Of a stretch of 64,000 nucleotides of DNA, positions 10,023 through 18,535 are shown one piece after another. The stretch's first letter is position 1. Every line of letters starts with the position of its first letter. A program made the position numbers and the translations under genes. The stretch is from assembly GCF_000495795.1 (NCBI RefSeq), contig NZ_AWGD01000009.1, forward strand, positions 62,001 to 126,000. The letters run 5' to 3'. The notes under the pieces are model-generated. The model made no database searches and was not told the origin of the DNA. It worked only from the letters and a program-made list of their open reading frames with translations. Source of the DNA: Asticcacaulis sp. AC460 (GTDB taxonomy: Bacteria; Pseudomonadota; Alphaproteobacteria; Caulobacterales; Caulobacteraceae).

Positions 10023-10062
10023 AAAAAATGAAGCCCGATGCGCGGGGGGATGCATCGGGCTT
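10023..10062 (-). terminator. Terminator of the glycine-zipper protein gene
   Basis: An 11-bp perfect stem AAGCCCGATGC/GCATCGGGCTT with a 10-nt loop; on the minus strand it is followed by a run of T (AAAAAA on the plus strand). A second stem-loop, CCTCATGCC/GGGCATGAGG at 10068-10093, lies between it and the stop codon but has no T-run. Confidence 0.8.
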
Positions 10063-10118
10063 CCAGACCTCATGCCACGGGTGGGGCATGAGGCGTTCAG
10101 GGATCTGATCAGAAAAGC

Positions 10119-10568
10119 TTAGTAGCGGCGGTCGTAACGATCGTCGCGGCGGTCATGACGGCTGTGGCGGCGGTCGTCACGACGGTCGTAACGGTCATCG
10201 CGGCGGTCGTAGCGGTCGTCATAACGGTCATAACCATTGTCATAGTTATTATTGTAACCGCTGTCGTAATAGTCGTTGTAGCCGTAGTCGTAACGGCACT
10301 TGGTGTTGTTCTTGGCAATCGAGGAACCGACGGCCGCACCGACAACGGCGCCGGCCACGGTGCCCAGGCCCTTGTTGCGGGTGTTGGAGGCCGTGCCACC
10401 GACCGCGGCGCCGATCACGGCACCGGCGATGGCGCCATTGCGCTGAGCGTCCTTCTTCTGGCCGCGGCAGCTTTCGGCCGAGGCGATGCCCGGCAGAGCG
10501 AAGCCGGCAATGGCCGTGGCGGTAATGGCAGCGGCGATCAACTTGCGGGTCGCGGTCATGCGGATCAT
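10119..10568 (-). CDS. Secreted glycine-zipper protein with Asp/Tyr/Arg-rich tail
   Basis: A 149-residue protein. It has a Sec signal (MIRMTATRKLIAAAITATA to IASA), then SCRGQKKDAQRNG and a glycine-zipper segment (GAIAGAVIGAAVGG, then GTVAGAVVGAAVGS) typical of small outer-membrane or periplasmic lipoprotein-like proteins. The last 60 residues are low complexity, built of DDRYDRRDDRYDRR-like units encoded by imperfect 15-base repeats. The start MIRM has an AGGAA about 9 bases ahead. Its function is unknown; glycine zippers of this kind insert in or associate with membranes, and the charged tail could bind nucleic acid, polyanions or metal. It is the last of three small secreted-protein genes on this strand, with its own terminator. 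Confidence 0.8.
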   Translation of the reverse strand: MIRMTATRKLIAAAITATAIAGFALPGIASAESCRGQKKDAQRNGAIAGAVIGAAVGGTASNTRNKGLGTVAGAVVGAAVGSSIAKNNTKCRYDYGYNDYYDSGYNNNYDNGYDRYDDRYDRRDDRYDRRDDRRHSRHDRRDDRYDRRY

Positions 10569-10706
10569 GGTGTGGGTTCCTTCCCGGAGGTTTACCGGGT
10601 CAGGTGATCTCACCGCCGGCTGATGTGACCTGTATAAAGGAGCGAATATGAACGGTGCTTGATAGGTTCGTTCATCTTCGTTCATAAAGCGAACTTTGTT
10701 ATGGCC

Positions 10707-10733
10707 ATAAAAAACCCCGCCGAAGCGGGGTTT
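10707..10733 (-). terminator. Terminator of the Tyr/Arg/Gly-rich secreted protein gene
   Basis: The stem AAACCCCGC/GCGGGGTTT has a CGAA tetraloop and, on the minus strand, is followed by a T-run. It lies 8 bases past the stop codon at 10741. Confidence 0.85.
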
Positions 10734-10740
10734 GTCAGGG

Positions 10741-11253
10741 TCAATACCCCCAGTTGTAGAAGCGATACTGCCGGCGATCACGATAGCCCCAGTCATTGCT
10801 GTTGCTGCTGGCGTAGCGCTCGAAATAGCCGTTGCTGCGTTCATAGGGTTCGTAGGACGATCCGCGATAATAACCATGGCTGCGGCCATACCAGGCCGAG
10901 CAGCCGCAGCCGCGATAGCGGCGATGGCCGCCGAACCAGTTCACGCCGGCATAGTAACCGTGGTTGGGCTTGGTGTGTAGCGTGCCGTCGCGATAGCCGG
11001 TCTGTTCGCGCGCCCGTGGATCCTGCTGGCGCGGGCCTTCGTAGCGATAATATTCGCCGCTCAGATAATCATAGGCGAGATCGGCGCCAGCATAGGGCAC
11101 GCGGTCGTCACGGCGGTCATAATCATTGTCGCTGCGGCGGCCGTCGTCGCGGCGGTAGCCATCTTCGGTATAATCCTGCGCCATGGCGACAGGCGCCGCC
11201 ATCAGGAGCGCCAGGGCCACTGCAGCGGTACGAATAAGAGGTGAGTGCGGCAT
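10741..11253 (-). CDS. Secreted Tyr/Arg/Gly-rich protein of unknown function
   Basis: A 170-residue protein with a clear Sec signal (MPHSPLIRTAAVALALLMAA, cleavage after AMA). The mature protein is unusually rich in Tyr, Arg, Gly and Asp: an early DGYRRDDGRRSDNDYDRRDD block, then a more ordered middle (TLHTKPNHGYYAGVNWFGG and GCGCSAWYGRSHGYY, with two close cysteines) and a Tyr-rich end finishing FYNWGY. I do not recognise a family. Composition is similar to the glycine-zipper gene downstream, although the two are not clearly homologous. Each of the two genes has its own terminator. Confidence 0.7.
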   Translation of the reverse strand: MPHSPLIRTAAVALALLMAAPVAMAQDYTEDGYRRDDGRRSDNDYDRRDDRVPYAGADLAYDYLSGEYYRYEGPRQQDPRAREQTGYRDGTLHTKPNHGYYAGVNWFGGHRRYRGCGCSAWYGRSHGYYRGSSYEPYERSNGYFERYASSNSNDWGYRDRRQYRFYNWGY

Positions 11254-11345
11254 GGGAAGCCTCGACCGAAAAGGACATTAACCCTTTTTATGTCGGTCGT
11301 TGCGCCGCAGGAAGATATGCCGATCTTCGCTTTTCGTACAAAGAA

Positions 11346-11810
11346 TCAATAAGCCTGCCAGACGTGGTGATGACGCTGGTCGCGGCAGTCGTCACGATCA
11401 CGCAGCAGCCGGCCGTCTTCCAGGCGGATATAGACCACGCGGCGCGACACAACGCGGGTGGTGACGGTCGACGATTCCCACGATGTCCGGTTCAGGTCGA
11501 CACCCGGGCTGCGCTCGCTGTGGTCGTTGAAATAGGTGTCGCTGCTGCGCCAGGCATAGTCGCGCGGCTTGGGCGCCGGGGCAGGGTGGGAGGTTTTGCG
11601 TTTAACCTTTACCGCCTTGGCCTTCACAGGCGACGCCTTTACAGGCTTGTCGCAGTTGCAGGCCACGGCCTTGGCTTTTTTGACCTTCTTTTTCACCGTC
11701 TTATGGCTGTGAGCCTTGCCGTCGGGGCAGTGGGCGGCGGCGGGGAGGGCGACGGCGGCAACCGTGGCCGACAGGATCATGGTTAACAGTGCGGACTTCA
11801 ACCTGGTCAT
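11346..11810 (-). CDS. Secreted Lys/His-rich protein of unknown function
   Basis: A 154-residue protein with a Sec signal (MTRLKSALLTMILSATVAAV to AAAHC). The mature N-terminal half is very basic (HSHKTVKKKVKKAKAVACNC, then KASPVKAKAVKVKRK), with scattered Cys and His that could bind metal. The C-terminal half (SSDTYFNDHSERSPGVDLNR, then VVYIRLEDGRLLRDRDDC) looks folded. No family recognised. It is upstream of, and on the same strand as, two other small secreted proteins, but 92 bases separate it from the next. Confidence 0.7.
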   Translation of the reverse strand: MTRLKSALLTMILSATVAAVALPAAAHCPDGKAHSHKTVKKKVKKAKAVACNCDKPVKASPVKAKAVKVKRKTSHPAPAPKPRDYAWRSSDTYFNDHSERSPGVDLNRTSWESSTVTTRVVSRRVVYIRLEDGRLLRDRDDCRDQRHHHVWQAY

Positions 11811-11970
11811 GTTCGAAATATCCTGAACGAATTATGGAAAGCGACGCCCACCCGTCGCGGCCATTTTCGCCGCGTGCGTGGACGAGGCAAACAGGGTACG
11901 CCTTCCAGGCGAATTTGACATAGGATGGCAGGGGCCTTATTGGGCGTCTCCCTTTTTACAACAGGCAGTC

Positions 11971-13209
11971 ATGGCGGATTTCGAAGCACTTATCGACAAG
12001 GTCGGCTTCCAGGGCGACGGTATTACCGCCGGCGGCCTGATCGTGCCCCTGACCCTGCCCGGCGAACGGGTCCTGGTGCACCAGGGTAAGGAACGTTCGG
12101 AACTGGTCGAGGTCATGGACGCCAGTCCGCAGCGCGTCACCCCACCGTGCCCGCATTTCTCGGCCTGCGGCGGTTGCACCCTGCAACACTGGGACCTGGA
12201 CGCCTACAGCGCCTGGAAGCGCGAGGTGGTCGAAGCCCAACTGCGCCGTGGCGGGCTGGAGACCGAGGTTCTGCCGGGCTTCACCACGCCGCCGCAGTCG
12301 CGACGCCGTGTCGGTCTGCACGCCCGCAAACAGGGCAAGCACATCCAGATCGGTTTCAAGGCACGACGGTCGTGGTCGCTGGTGCCGATCGAGGTCTGTT
12401 CGATCTCGGATCCAGCCATTGTCGCGGCCCTGCCCATGCTGCGGCAACTGGCGGCGCCGCTGTTCGAACACCCCAAGTCGGCGCCGATCCTGCATGTGAC
12501 CGCCTCCCTGACGGGGCTCGACATCGACATTTCCGGCGTCGAGCGTACCCGCACCGGTGGACTGTCGGCCGATGCCCGCATGCAGGTGGCGATGACGGCC
12601 GGAGAAGCTGACTTCGCCCGCGTCACCCTGGGCGACGACATCCTCTATCAGGCGCGTCAGCCCCGGGTGCGTTTCGGCAAGGCAACCGTGGCCCTGCCGG
12701 CGGGTTCCTTTCTACAGGCCACGCCACAGGCTGAAGCCGCCATGGCCTCACTGGTCACGCAGGCCGTCGCCGGCGCGAAGAAGGTCGCCGATCTGTTCTG
12801 CGGCGCAGGCACCTTTACCTTCCCCCTGGCCGAAACCGCCGTGGTCTATGCCGCCGACGGCGCTGCGCCGTCCGTGGCGGCGCTGAAAGCGGCCCTGGCT
12901 TCGGCGCCGGGGCTGAAAACCATCACGCCGGAGGTCCGCGACCTGTTCCGCCGGCCGATGGTGGCCGAGGAAATGAAGGGTTTCGACGCCATCGTCTTCG
13001 ACCCGCCTCGCGCCGGCGCTGAAGCCCAGGCCGCCGAAATCGCCCGCTCCACCGTCGCCCGCGCCGTGGCGGTGAGCTGTAATCCACAGACCTTTGTCCG
13101 TGACGCTAAAATCCTTGTGAACGCAGGTTTTTCGCTGGACAGGGTGACGCCGATAGATCAGTTCTTGTGGTCCGCCCACGTGGAGCTGGTGGGCGTCTTC
13201 TCTCGCTAA
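11971..13209 (+). CDS. TrmA/RlmCD-family RNA 5-methyluridine methyltransferase
   Basis: A 412-residue SAM-dependent RNA methyltransferase with an iron-sulfur cluster. The cluster cysteines are visible as CPHFSACGGC plus a later IEVCSI. The methyltransferase domain shows DLFCGAGTFTF (SAM site), FDPPRAGAE (motif IV) and SCNPQTF with the catalytic cysteine. A TRAM-like N-terminus (GDGITAGGLIVPLTLPGERV) is short. Members methylate U747 or U1939 of 23S rRNA or U54 of tRNA; which one cannot be told here, though the cluster points to the RlmC/RlmD side. The start chosen is MADFEALID with AGGCAG ahead; the extra 31 codons upstream do not look like family sequence. Confidence 0.92.
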   Translation: MADFEALIDKVGFQGDGITAGGLIVPLTLPGERVLVHQGKERSELVEVMDASPQRVTPPCPHFSACGGCTLQHWDLDAYSAWKREVVEAQLRRGGLETEVLPGFTTPPQSRRRVGLHARKQGKHIQIGFKARRSWSLVPIEVCSISDPAIVAALPMLRQLAAPLFEHPKSAPILHVTASLTGLDIDISGVERTRTGGLSADARMQVAMTAGEADFARVTLGDDILYQARQPRVRFGKATVALPAGSFLQATPQAEAAMASLVTQAVAGAKKVADLFCGAGTFTFPLAETAVVYAADGAAPSVAALKAALASAPGLKTITPEVRDLFRRPMVAEEMKGFDAIVFDPPRAGAEAQAAEIARSTVARAVAVSCNPQTFVRDAKILVNAGFSLDRVTPIDQFLWSAHVELVGVFSR

Positions 13210-13253
13210 AAATTAGCCCCTTAAGTTACAGAAGTTCTCAGAGAGTCGCGTAC

Positions 13254-13931
13254 GTGATTTCCATTGTCATGCCTGTCCTGAACGCCGAAGACCATTTGGT
13301 GCGCACCCTGTCGTCGCTCGTGCCGGGTGTCGTCGAAGGGCTGATTCGCGAGGTGATCATTGTCGACGGCGGGTCGGAGGATTCGACCCTGGAAATCGCC
13401 GAATCGACCGGGTGCAAGATCATCCGGACCGATGCCGCGCGCGGCCTTCAACTGTGGCAGGGCTGCCGCGCGTCCAAAGGCGACTGGATCATGATCATGC
13501 ATTCGGATTCGCAACTGGGCGACGGCTGGATGGACGAGGTCCAGAACCATATCAACAAGCATCCCACCCAAGCGGGCTTCTTCCACCTGAAGTTCGATGA
13601 CCCGTCGTGGTTGGCCTCTTTATGGGCCGAGCTGCTGTCCCTGCGCTCGCGTTGGCTGGCCATGCCCAGCGGCGACCATGGCCTGCTGCTGTCGCGCGCC
13701 CTGTATGACTGTGTCGGCGGATACAAGGACCAGGCGGCGTTCGAGGACGTGGCCTTGGCTATGGCCTTGGGACGGGCGCGGCTGCGGCCGATGACGACCT
13801 CGCTCACCACCAATGCCCGCCGGTTCAAGGCGCGCGGCTGGGCGGTCGGCCTGATGACCAAGAGTGCGCGGTTCATGCTGTATCTGCTGGGTGTTCCGCC
13901 GAAACCGCCGATGGTCAAGCGGGCGGCGTAA
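13254..13931 (+). CDS. GT2-family glycosyltransferase (TIGR04283-like)
   Basis: A 225-residue GT-A enzyme. Markers are ISIVMPVLNAEDHLVRTLSS, IIVDGGSEDSTLEIAE, the ARGLQLWQGCRASKGDW block, MHSDSQLGDGW in place of the usual DXD, and FEDVALAMALGR near the C-terminus. I place the start at a GTG, because coding similarity to GT2 enzymes begins at VISIVMPVLN; the ATG at 13269 is the alternative but would cut into the first strand. It lies 44 bases after the RNA methyltransferase and is probably cotranscribed. It converges on the lytic transglycosylase gene with a 5-base gap. The acceptor is unknown. Confidence 0.85.
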   Translation: MISIVMPVLNAEDHLVRTLSSLVPGVVEGLIREVIIVDGGSEDSTLEIAESTGCKIIRTDAARGLQLWQGCRASKGDWIMIMHSDSQLGDGWMDEVQNHINKHPTQAGFFHLKFDDPSWLASLWAELLSLRSRWLAMPSGDHGLLLSRALYDCVGGYKDQAAFEDVALAMALGRARLRPMTTSLTTNARRFKARGWAVGLMTKSARFMLYLLGVPPKPPMVKRAA

Positions 13932-13936
13932 GCTTC

Positions 13937-15715
13937 TTACTTATCCGCCGAAGCGTCGATGATCCGCGCGTCGTTAGCTGCCATGCCAAGGGTTTTGGTC
14001 GGCTGGCCCATCAACTGGCGATAGATCCAATAGTTGGCGGCGACTTCCTCGACATATTGCCGGGTCTGGGCCACCGGGATCGACTCCAGGAACAGCAGGG
14101 AATCGGCATCCGGCCCCAGGCTGTCGACGGCGTCCTTCACCGGCCGCGGACCGGCATTATAGGCAGCGATCGTCCGCAGCAGGTCGCCCTCGATCACCTT
14201 GGCGTCGAACAGGCGCTGGATGTATTTCTGACCGACCCGCAGATTGACCTCCGGCGTCAGAAGTTGCTTCGGCGTGGCCGTAAAGCTGGGATCGTTCTCG
14301 ACCAGGGCCGCCGTTGCCGGCATCAGCTGCAGCAAACCGTAGGCGCCGGAATAGGAATAGGCCTTTGGGTTGAACTTACTTTCCTTGCGGGCAAAGGCAT
14401 AGATCAGCGCCTTCGGCACCGTATAGCCGCCCTTGGGGGCGAAATCGGGGATCGGATACAGCGTGGCATCGAACAGCTTGTCGGTGCGCTTGAGCTGGCT
14501 GACCGGGATCTGGGTCTGGGCCGACAGGGCCAGCCAGCGATCGCGTTCTTCACCACTTGTGGCGCTTTGGATAGCCGCCTGAAGTTCGTCCTGGGCATCG
14601 CCGACGCGGCCGACCTGGATCAGGGCGTTCATCCGCTGGGCCTTGGGGTGCGACTGCGTCCAGGCGAAGTCACCGTCCAGGGCCGCGGTCACCGCCGTGC
14701 GGGTTTCGCCGGAGAAGGTCGGCAACTCACCCTTCTTCGACAGGGCCACGGCGGGCGTGACGCCCAGACGTTGTTCGGCCACCAGGCCATAGAAGGTGAA
14801 GGGGAAGCTGGCCGCGATCTTGAAGTAACCCTCGGCCTCGTCCTTTTTGCCGAGCTTCATGGCCGCACGGCCGGCCCAGTAGGCGCCGCCCGACTGGCTC
14901 CACGCGTTCTGGCTGGGATCGCTGGCGACGAACTTGAACGCCGCCATGGCCTGGTCGTAGCGGCCCAGACGCCAATTGGCCAGGCCGACCACCCAATGGT
15001 CGCCGATCTGTTTGCCCAGCTTGACCGCCTGTTCCAGCTGACCGTTGTTATAGGCCGACCGCGCCGACTTGGGAGTCAATTCCTCGCCGGTCGGCGCACC
15101 GGGATTGTAGGTCGCCTGGGGGGCGCTGTTCAGCGAACCTGTAGCGTTGAGGCGCACTGCGCCGTTGGCCGTAGCGGCCATTTCGCCGGCCGGAACCGCG
15201 GCTCCGAGGGACGGGAAGGCCGGATCGGGAGCGCCATCGGGTTTCTTGCGCTTGGCCAGGCCCCAGACACGCATCGCCATCGGCTGGTCGCCATAGGTGC
15301 CCAGCCAGGCCATCAGCTCTTCGTAGGTCGAGGTGTATTTGCGATGGAACAGTTTGTTGAAGGTGGCGTAGCCCATCAGCCGCTGGTCCTTGACCTCGGC
15401 CAGCTTGGCGTCGGCGGCCTCGAAATCGCCGGCCTCGATCATCTGGAAAGCGGCCTGGTAGAGCTGGGCATCCCAGGGCGACAGGGGCAGGCTCTGGGCG
15501 ACGGCCGTTTTCGGTGTCTTGGCCTGGCCCGCGACCAGGGCATAGGGCAGGGGCGCTTCGTTGACGATGATGGTCTGGTCGGTCGCCGGTGTCGCGGCAT
15601 CCGCCGCAGTCGGGGCCGCAAAGTCCGGGTTCAGGAAATCCTGCGCCATGGCGGGCGCTGACATAACCATCAGCACGGCGGCAAGACAACACAGGGTTTG
15701 GCGGTTGGACGTCAA
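13937..15715 (-). CDS. Soluble lytic murein transglycosylase (Slt-type, GH23)
   Basis: A 592-residue periplasmic enzyme that cleaves the MurNAc-GlcNAc bond of peptidoglycan to give 1,6-anhydromuropeptides. It has a Sec signal (MTSNRQTLCCLAAVLMVMSA to PAMA) and a long alpha-helical superhelix region (repeats such as AYNNGQLEQAVKLGKQIGDH and WSQSGGAYWAGRAAMKLGKK). The catalytic GH23 domain near the C-terminus has ALIYAFARKESKFNPKAYS (catalytic Glu in RKES), GAYGLLQLMPATA, and IAAYNAGPRPV. Its products are the substrates of AmpG, whose gene is about 20 kb away in this window. A TGTCAC-N9-GTGACA palindrome lies upstream of the start. Confidence 0.95.
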   Translation of the reverse strand: MTSNRQTLCCLAAVLMVMSAPAMAQDFLNPDFAAPTAADAATPATDQTIIVNEAPLPYALVAGQAKTPKTAVAQSLPLSPWDAQLYQAAFQMIEAGDFEAADAKLAEVKDQRLMGYATFNKLFHRKYTSTYEELMAWLGTYGDQPMAMRVWGLAKRKKPDGAPDPAFPSLGAAVPAGEMAATANGAVRLNATGSLNSAPQATYNPGAPTGEELTPKSARSAYNNGQLEQAVKLGKQIGDHWVVGLANWRLGRYDQAMAAFKFVASDPSQNAWSQSGGAYWAGRAAMKLGKKDEAEGYFKIAASFPFTFYGLVAEQRLGVTPAVALSKKGELPTFSGETRTAVTAALDGDFAWTQSHPKAQRMNALIQVGRVGDAQDELQAAIQSATSGEERDRWLALSAQTQIPVSQLKRTDKLFDATLYPIPDFAPKGGYTVPKALIYAFARKESKFNPKAYSYSGAYGLLQLMPATAALVENDPSFTATPKQLLTPEVNLRVGQKYIQRLFDAKVIEGDLLRTIAAYNAGPRPVKDAVDSLGPDADSLLFLESIPVAQTRQYVEEVAANYWIYRQLMGQPTKTLGMAANDARIIDASADK

Positions 15716-15798
15716 AACTACACCTGGAGGCGGCGACCGGCTGGCCGAAAGAACGGGAGACTAATGAAACTTTTACGCCTGGGCAACCCATTGCGCAT

Positions 15799-15819
15799 TG
15801 TCACCGTAACATTGTGACA
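15799..15819. promoter_or_regulatory. Candidate operator palindrome upstream of the lytic transglycosylase
   Basis: A perfect inverted repeat TGTCAC-N9-GTGACA lies about 85 bases upstream of the transglycosylase start. The spacing (15 bases between centres) fits a dimeric helix-turn-helix regulator; TGTCA/TGACA half-sites are used by several families, so no regulator is named. Confidence 0.4.
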
Positions 15820-15880
15820 GGAAGGGTGATGCCGCAAGCCACATTCCCAGCCGGTTGAGTCACTTTCTTTTGACTCGACT

Positions 15881-16717
15881 TTACAGACCGGCATTAACCT
15901 TCAATTGCAGCAGGTCGCGCCAGAACAATCCCTTGGCCAGCGGCTGGCGCAGCAGGAAGTTGGCCGGGTAGCTGGCCATGGACGGTACATTCGGCTCGCC
16001 ATGATAGCCGACGACGCGCCCGCGCAGCTCGCTTAAACGCTGGTCCAGGTTCAGCACCACCGACACGGCGCCGGCGCCCAAAAGCAGGATCGCCTTGGGC
16101 TGGGCCAGCCGGATCAGGGCCTGCATGAAAGGCGCCGTCAGGCTGATATCTTCATCCGTCAGCGGCCGACCACCAGCCGGGCGCCAGAAAACGCAGGGCG
16201 TCAGTAAGGTCCGTCCTTCGACCCCGGCCGCCGCCAGCGCCAGGTCGATCAGGGCGCCGGGCTTACCGGCAAAGGCCTGACCGGACGCATCCTCCTCCGC
16301 ATCCGGGCCTTCGCCGACCACGATCAGGTCGGGATCGGCGGCGCCGCGGAACTTCACGATCTGGGTCGCCCCTTCATGCCGCATCGGCATATGCTGGAAG
16401 GCCTCCAGTTCGGCATACAGCTCGTCCAGCGACCGCGCCGCCGCCGCGCGTTGCTTCGCCTCGTGCAATACCGCGCCCGTATCAAGCCCGGCAAGGTTTT
16501 GCGGCTTCAAGGCGTTGACGGCGCCGCCTTGCGGCCCCGAAGCCACAGGGGTCACACGAATTTGCGTGACTGCCGCAGCGGCACGCGGATTTGGTGATTT
16601 ATTTTCGCTCAGAGTCCGATTAAGAGGCGCATTCGCGTAAGACTCTTCCAGCTCATGGTCGATGAGAAAGCCGAGATAGCTCTCTATCTCCTTTGCCAGA
16701 TCGTCGGACGGAAACAT
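15881..16717 (-). CDS. Uracil-DNA glycosylase family 4-like protein, degenerate
   Basis: A 278-residue protein with the UDG-superfamily fold of family 4/5: DLIVVGEGPDAEEDASGQAF (motif 1, usually GEGPGxxED), then FAGKPG, WRPAGGRPLT, ILLLGAGAVSVVL and YPANFLLRQP (motif 2, usually HPxxLLR). The four iron-sulfur cysteines of family 4 are absent: the usual CxxCPL reads FQHMPM, the KCRP cysteine is Trp, and no cysteine stands at the fourth place. The motif 2 histidine is tyrosine. It also has an N-terminal extension of about 110 residues rich in Ala. It may be a catalytically altered or inactive paralogue, or a distinct branch. It is divergent from ETF-QO. Confidence 0.8.
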   Translation of the reverse strand: MFPSDDLAKEIESYLGFLIDHELEESYANAPLNRTLSENKSPNPRAAAAVTQIRVTPVASGPQGGAVNALKPQNLAGLDTGAVLHEAKQRAAAARSLDELYAELEAFQHMPMRHEGATQIVKFRGAADPDLIVVGEGPDAEEDASGQAFAGKPGALIDLALAAAGVEGRTLLTPCVFWRPAGGRPLTDEDISLTAPFMQALIRLAQPKAILLLGAGAVSVVLNLDQRLSELRGRVVGYHGEPNVPSMASYPANFLLRQPLAKGLFWRDLLQLKVNAGL

Positions 16718-16810
16718 GGGGGGCCTTCAAAAACGCAAAGCCTGTCATAGCGGGCCGCGCGGGCAAGTTCAAACAAAACGGGGACTACCCGTCGGGAGAT
16801 AGAGCGAATT

Positions 16811-18493
16811 ATGGTCGATATGCCGGTTGAACGCGAGGCGATGGAATATGATGTGGTCATCGTCGGCGGAGGTCCGGCCGGGCTGTCCGCGGCTATCCGG
16901 CTGAAACAGAAGGCGCAGAAGGCCGGCATCGAGGTCACCGTCGCCGTGCTGGAAAAGGGCTCGGAAATCGGCGCCCATATCCTGTCCGGAGCCGTGTTCG
17001 ACACCTCGGGGCTGGCGAAACTGTTCCCGAACTGGAAGGAACTGGGCGCGCCGCTCGACACGAAGGTCAGCGAAGACAAGTTCATCTATCTCGGCCCCCA
17101 GGGCGCGCTCGACATCTCCTGGCTGCCCATGCCGGGCTATATGAGCAATCATGGCTGCTATGTCGGTTCTCTGGGCAATCTGACGCGGTGGCTGGCCGAA
17201 CAGGCGGAAGCTCTGGGGGTCGAAGTCTATCCCGGCATGGCCTGTTCCGAAGTTCTCTATGGTGAAGAAGGCGCCGTGAAGGGCGTGGTCGCCGGTGTCG
17301 CCGGCATCGGCCGCGACGGTCACCACAAGCCCGACTACGTCCCCGGCATGGACCTGCTGGCCAAATATACCTTCTTCGCCGAAGGAGCGCGCGGTTCGCT
17401 GTCGCAGCAGGTCATCCGCAAGTTCGACCTCGACGCCACGGCTGATGTCCAGAAATACGGCCTCGGCATCAAGGAACTATGGAAGGTTTCGCCGTCGAAA
17501 TTCAAACCCGGCCTGGTCCAGCACACCCTGGGCTGGCCGCTGAATGAGAAGACCGGCGGCGGTTCGTTCATGTACCATTTCGGCGACCACTATGTCTCGA
17601 TCGGCTTCGTGGTCCACCTGAACTATCAGAACCCCTATCTGTCGCCCTATGATGAGTTCCAGCGCTTCAAGCACCATCCGATCATCGCCGAGGTGCTGGA
17701 AGGCGGCCAGCGCGTGGCTTATGGCGCCCGCGCCATCAACGAAGGCGGCTTCCAGTCTGTGCCGAAGCTGGTCTTCCCGGGCGGCGCCCTGATCGGCTGC
17801 TCGGCCGGCTTCGTCAACGTCCCGCGCATCAAGGGCTCGCACAATGCCATCAAGAGCGGCATCCTGGCCGCAGACGCCGCCATCAAGGCCCTGACGGCCG
17901 GTGAAGCCCCGCGCACACTGGACGGCTACCAGACCGCCTATGACCATTCCGATATCAAGCGCGAGCTGAAGCTGGTCCGCAACGTCAAGCCGATCCTGAC
18001 CCGGCTGGGGACGACCTTGGGCACCATCGTCGGCGGGGTCGAGATGTTCGCCACCAGCCTGCTGGGCGGCTTCAGCCTGCTCACCGGCTCGGGCACGTTG
18101 AAACACGGCAAGTCCGACGCCCAGTCGATCAAACCGGCGGCCGAATTCAAGCCGATCAAGTACCCCAAGCCTGACGGCGTCCTGTCGTTCGACAAACTGT
18201 CCTCGGTTTTTATCTCCTCGACCAACCACGAGGAGGATCAACCGGTTCACCTGGTCCTGAAGGACCCGCATATCCCGATCGACATCAACCTGGCCAAGTA
18301 CGCCGAGCCGGCGCAACGCTACTGCCCGGCCGGGGTCTACGAGATTGTCGGCCAGGATGTGGGCAAGCCGCGTTTGCAGATCAACGCGCAAAACTGCGTT
18401 CACTGCAAGACGTGCGACATAAAGGATCCGACGGGCAATATCGTCTGGACCACGCCCGAAGGCGGCGGCGGTCCGAACTATCCGAACATGTAG
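16811..18493 (+). CDS. Electron transfer flavoprotein-ubiquinone oxidoreductase (ETF-QO)
   Basis: A 560-residue inner-membrane-associated flavo-iron-sulfur enzyme that passes electrons from ETF (fatty-acid and amino-acid oxidation) to ubiquinone. The N-terminus has the FAD motif YDVVIVGGGPAGLSAAIRLK. Further marks are LEKGSEIGAHILSGAVFD and GALIGCSAGFVNVPRIKGSH. The C-terminal 4Fe-4S site shows QRYCPAGVYEIVG and NCVHCKTCDIKDP, ending GGGGPNYPNM. Length and ending are standard. The first ATG is used, with GGGAG some 12 bases before it; a second ATG (MEYDVV) ten codons in is possible. It is monocistronic here. Confidence 0.97.
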   Translation: MVDMPVEREAMEYDVVIVGGGPAGLSAAIRLKQKAQKAGIEVTVAVLEKGSEIGAHILSGAVFDTSGLAKLFPNWKELGAPLDTKVSEDKFIYLGPQGALDISWLPMPGYMSNHGCYVGSLGNLTRWLAEQAEALGVEVYPGMACSEVLYGEEGAVKGVVAGVAGIGRDGHHKPDYVPGMDLLAKYTFFAEGARGSLSQQVIRKFDLDATADVQKYGLGIKELWKVSPSKFKPGLVQHTLGWPLNEKTGGGSFMYHFGDHYVSIGFVVHLNYQNPYLSPYDEFQRFKHHPIIAEVLEGGQRVAYGARAINEGGFQSVPKLVFPGGALIGCSAGFVNVPRIKGSHNAIKSGILAADAAIKALTAGEAPRTLDGYQTAYDHSDIKRELKLVRNVKPILTRLGTTLGTIVGGVEMFATSLLGGFSLLTGSGTLKHGKSDAQSIKPAAEFKPIKYPKPDGVLSFDKLSSVFISSTNHEEDQPVHLVLKDPHIPIDINLAKYAEPAQRYCPAGVYEIVGQDVGKPRLQINAQNCVHCKTCDIKDPTGNIVWTTPEGGGGPNYPNM

Positions 18494-18499
18494 GCGATA

Positions 18500-18525
18500 C
18501 TGCGGAACGCCGGCGCGTTCCGCAG
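18500..18525. other. Perfect hairpin between convergent genes
   Basis: CTGCGGAACGC/GCGTTCCGCAG forms an 11-bp perfect stem with a CGGC tetraloop in the 42-base gap between ETF-QO and the giant adhesin. There is no T-run on either side, so it is not a classical terminator, but it probably protects or ends both convergent transcripts. Confidence 0.5.
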
Positions 18526-18535
18526 CGGTTCATGA

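Noticed and set aside
10119-10250. Short repeats in the glycine-zipper gene considered as a CRISPR array
   Set aside because: The units are imperfect 9-15-base codon repeats in frame (DRYDRRD), with no spacers of constant length and no cas genes.
14057-15661. A 534-codon open frame opposite the lytic transglycosylase
   Set aside because: Composition (Gly, Arg, Gln, His rich) and lack of any family motif mark it as the antisense of a GC-rich gene; the transglycosylase frame has clear catalytic motifs.
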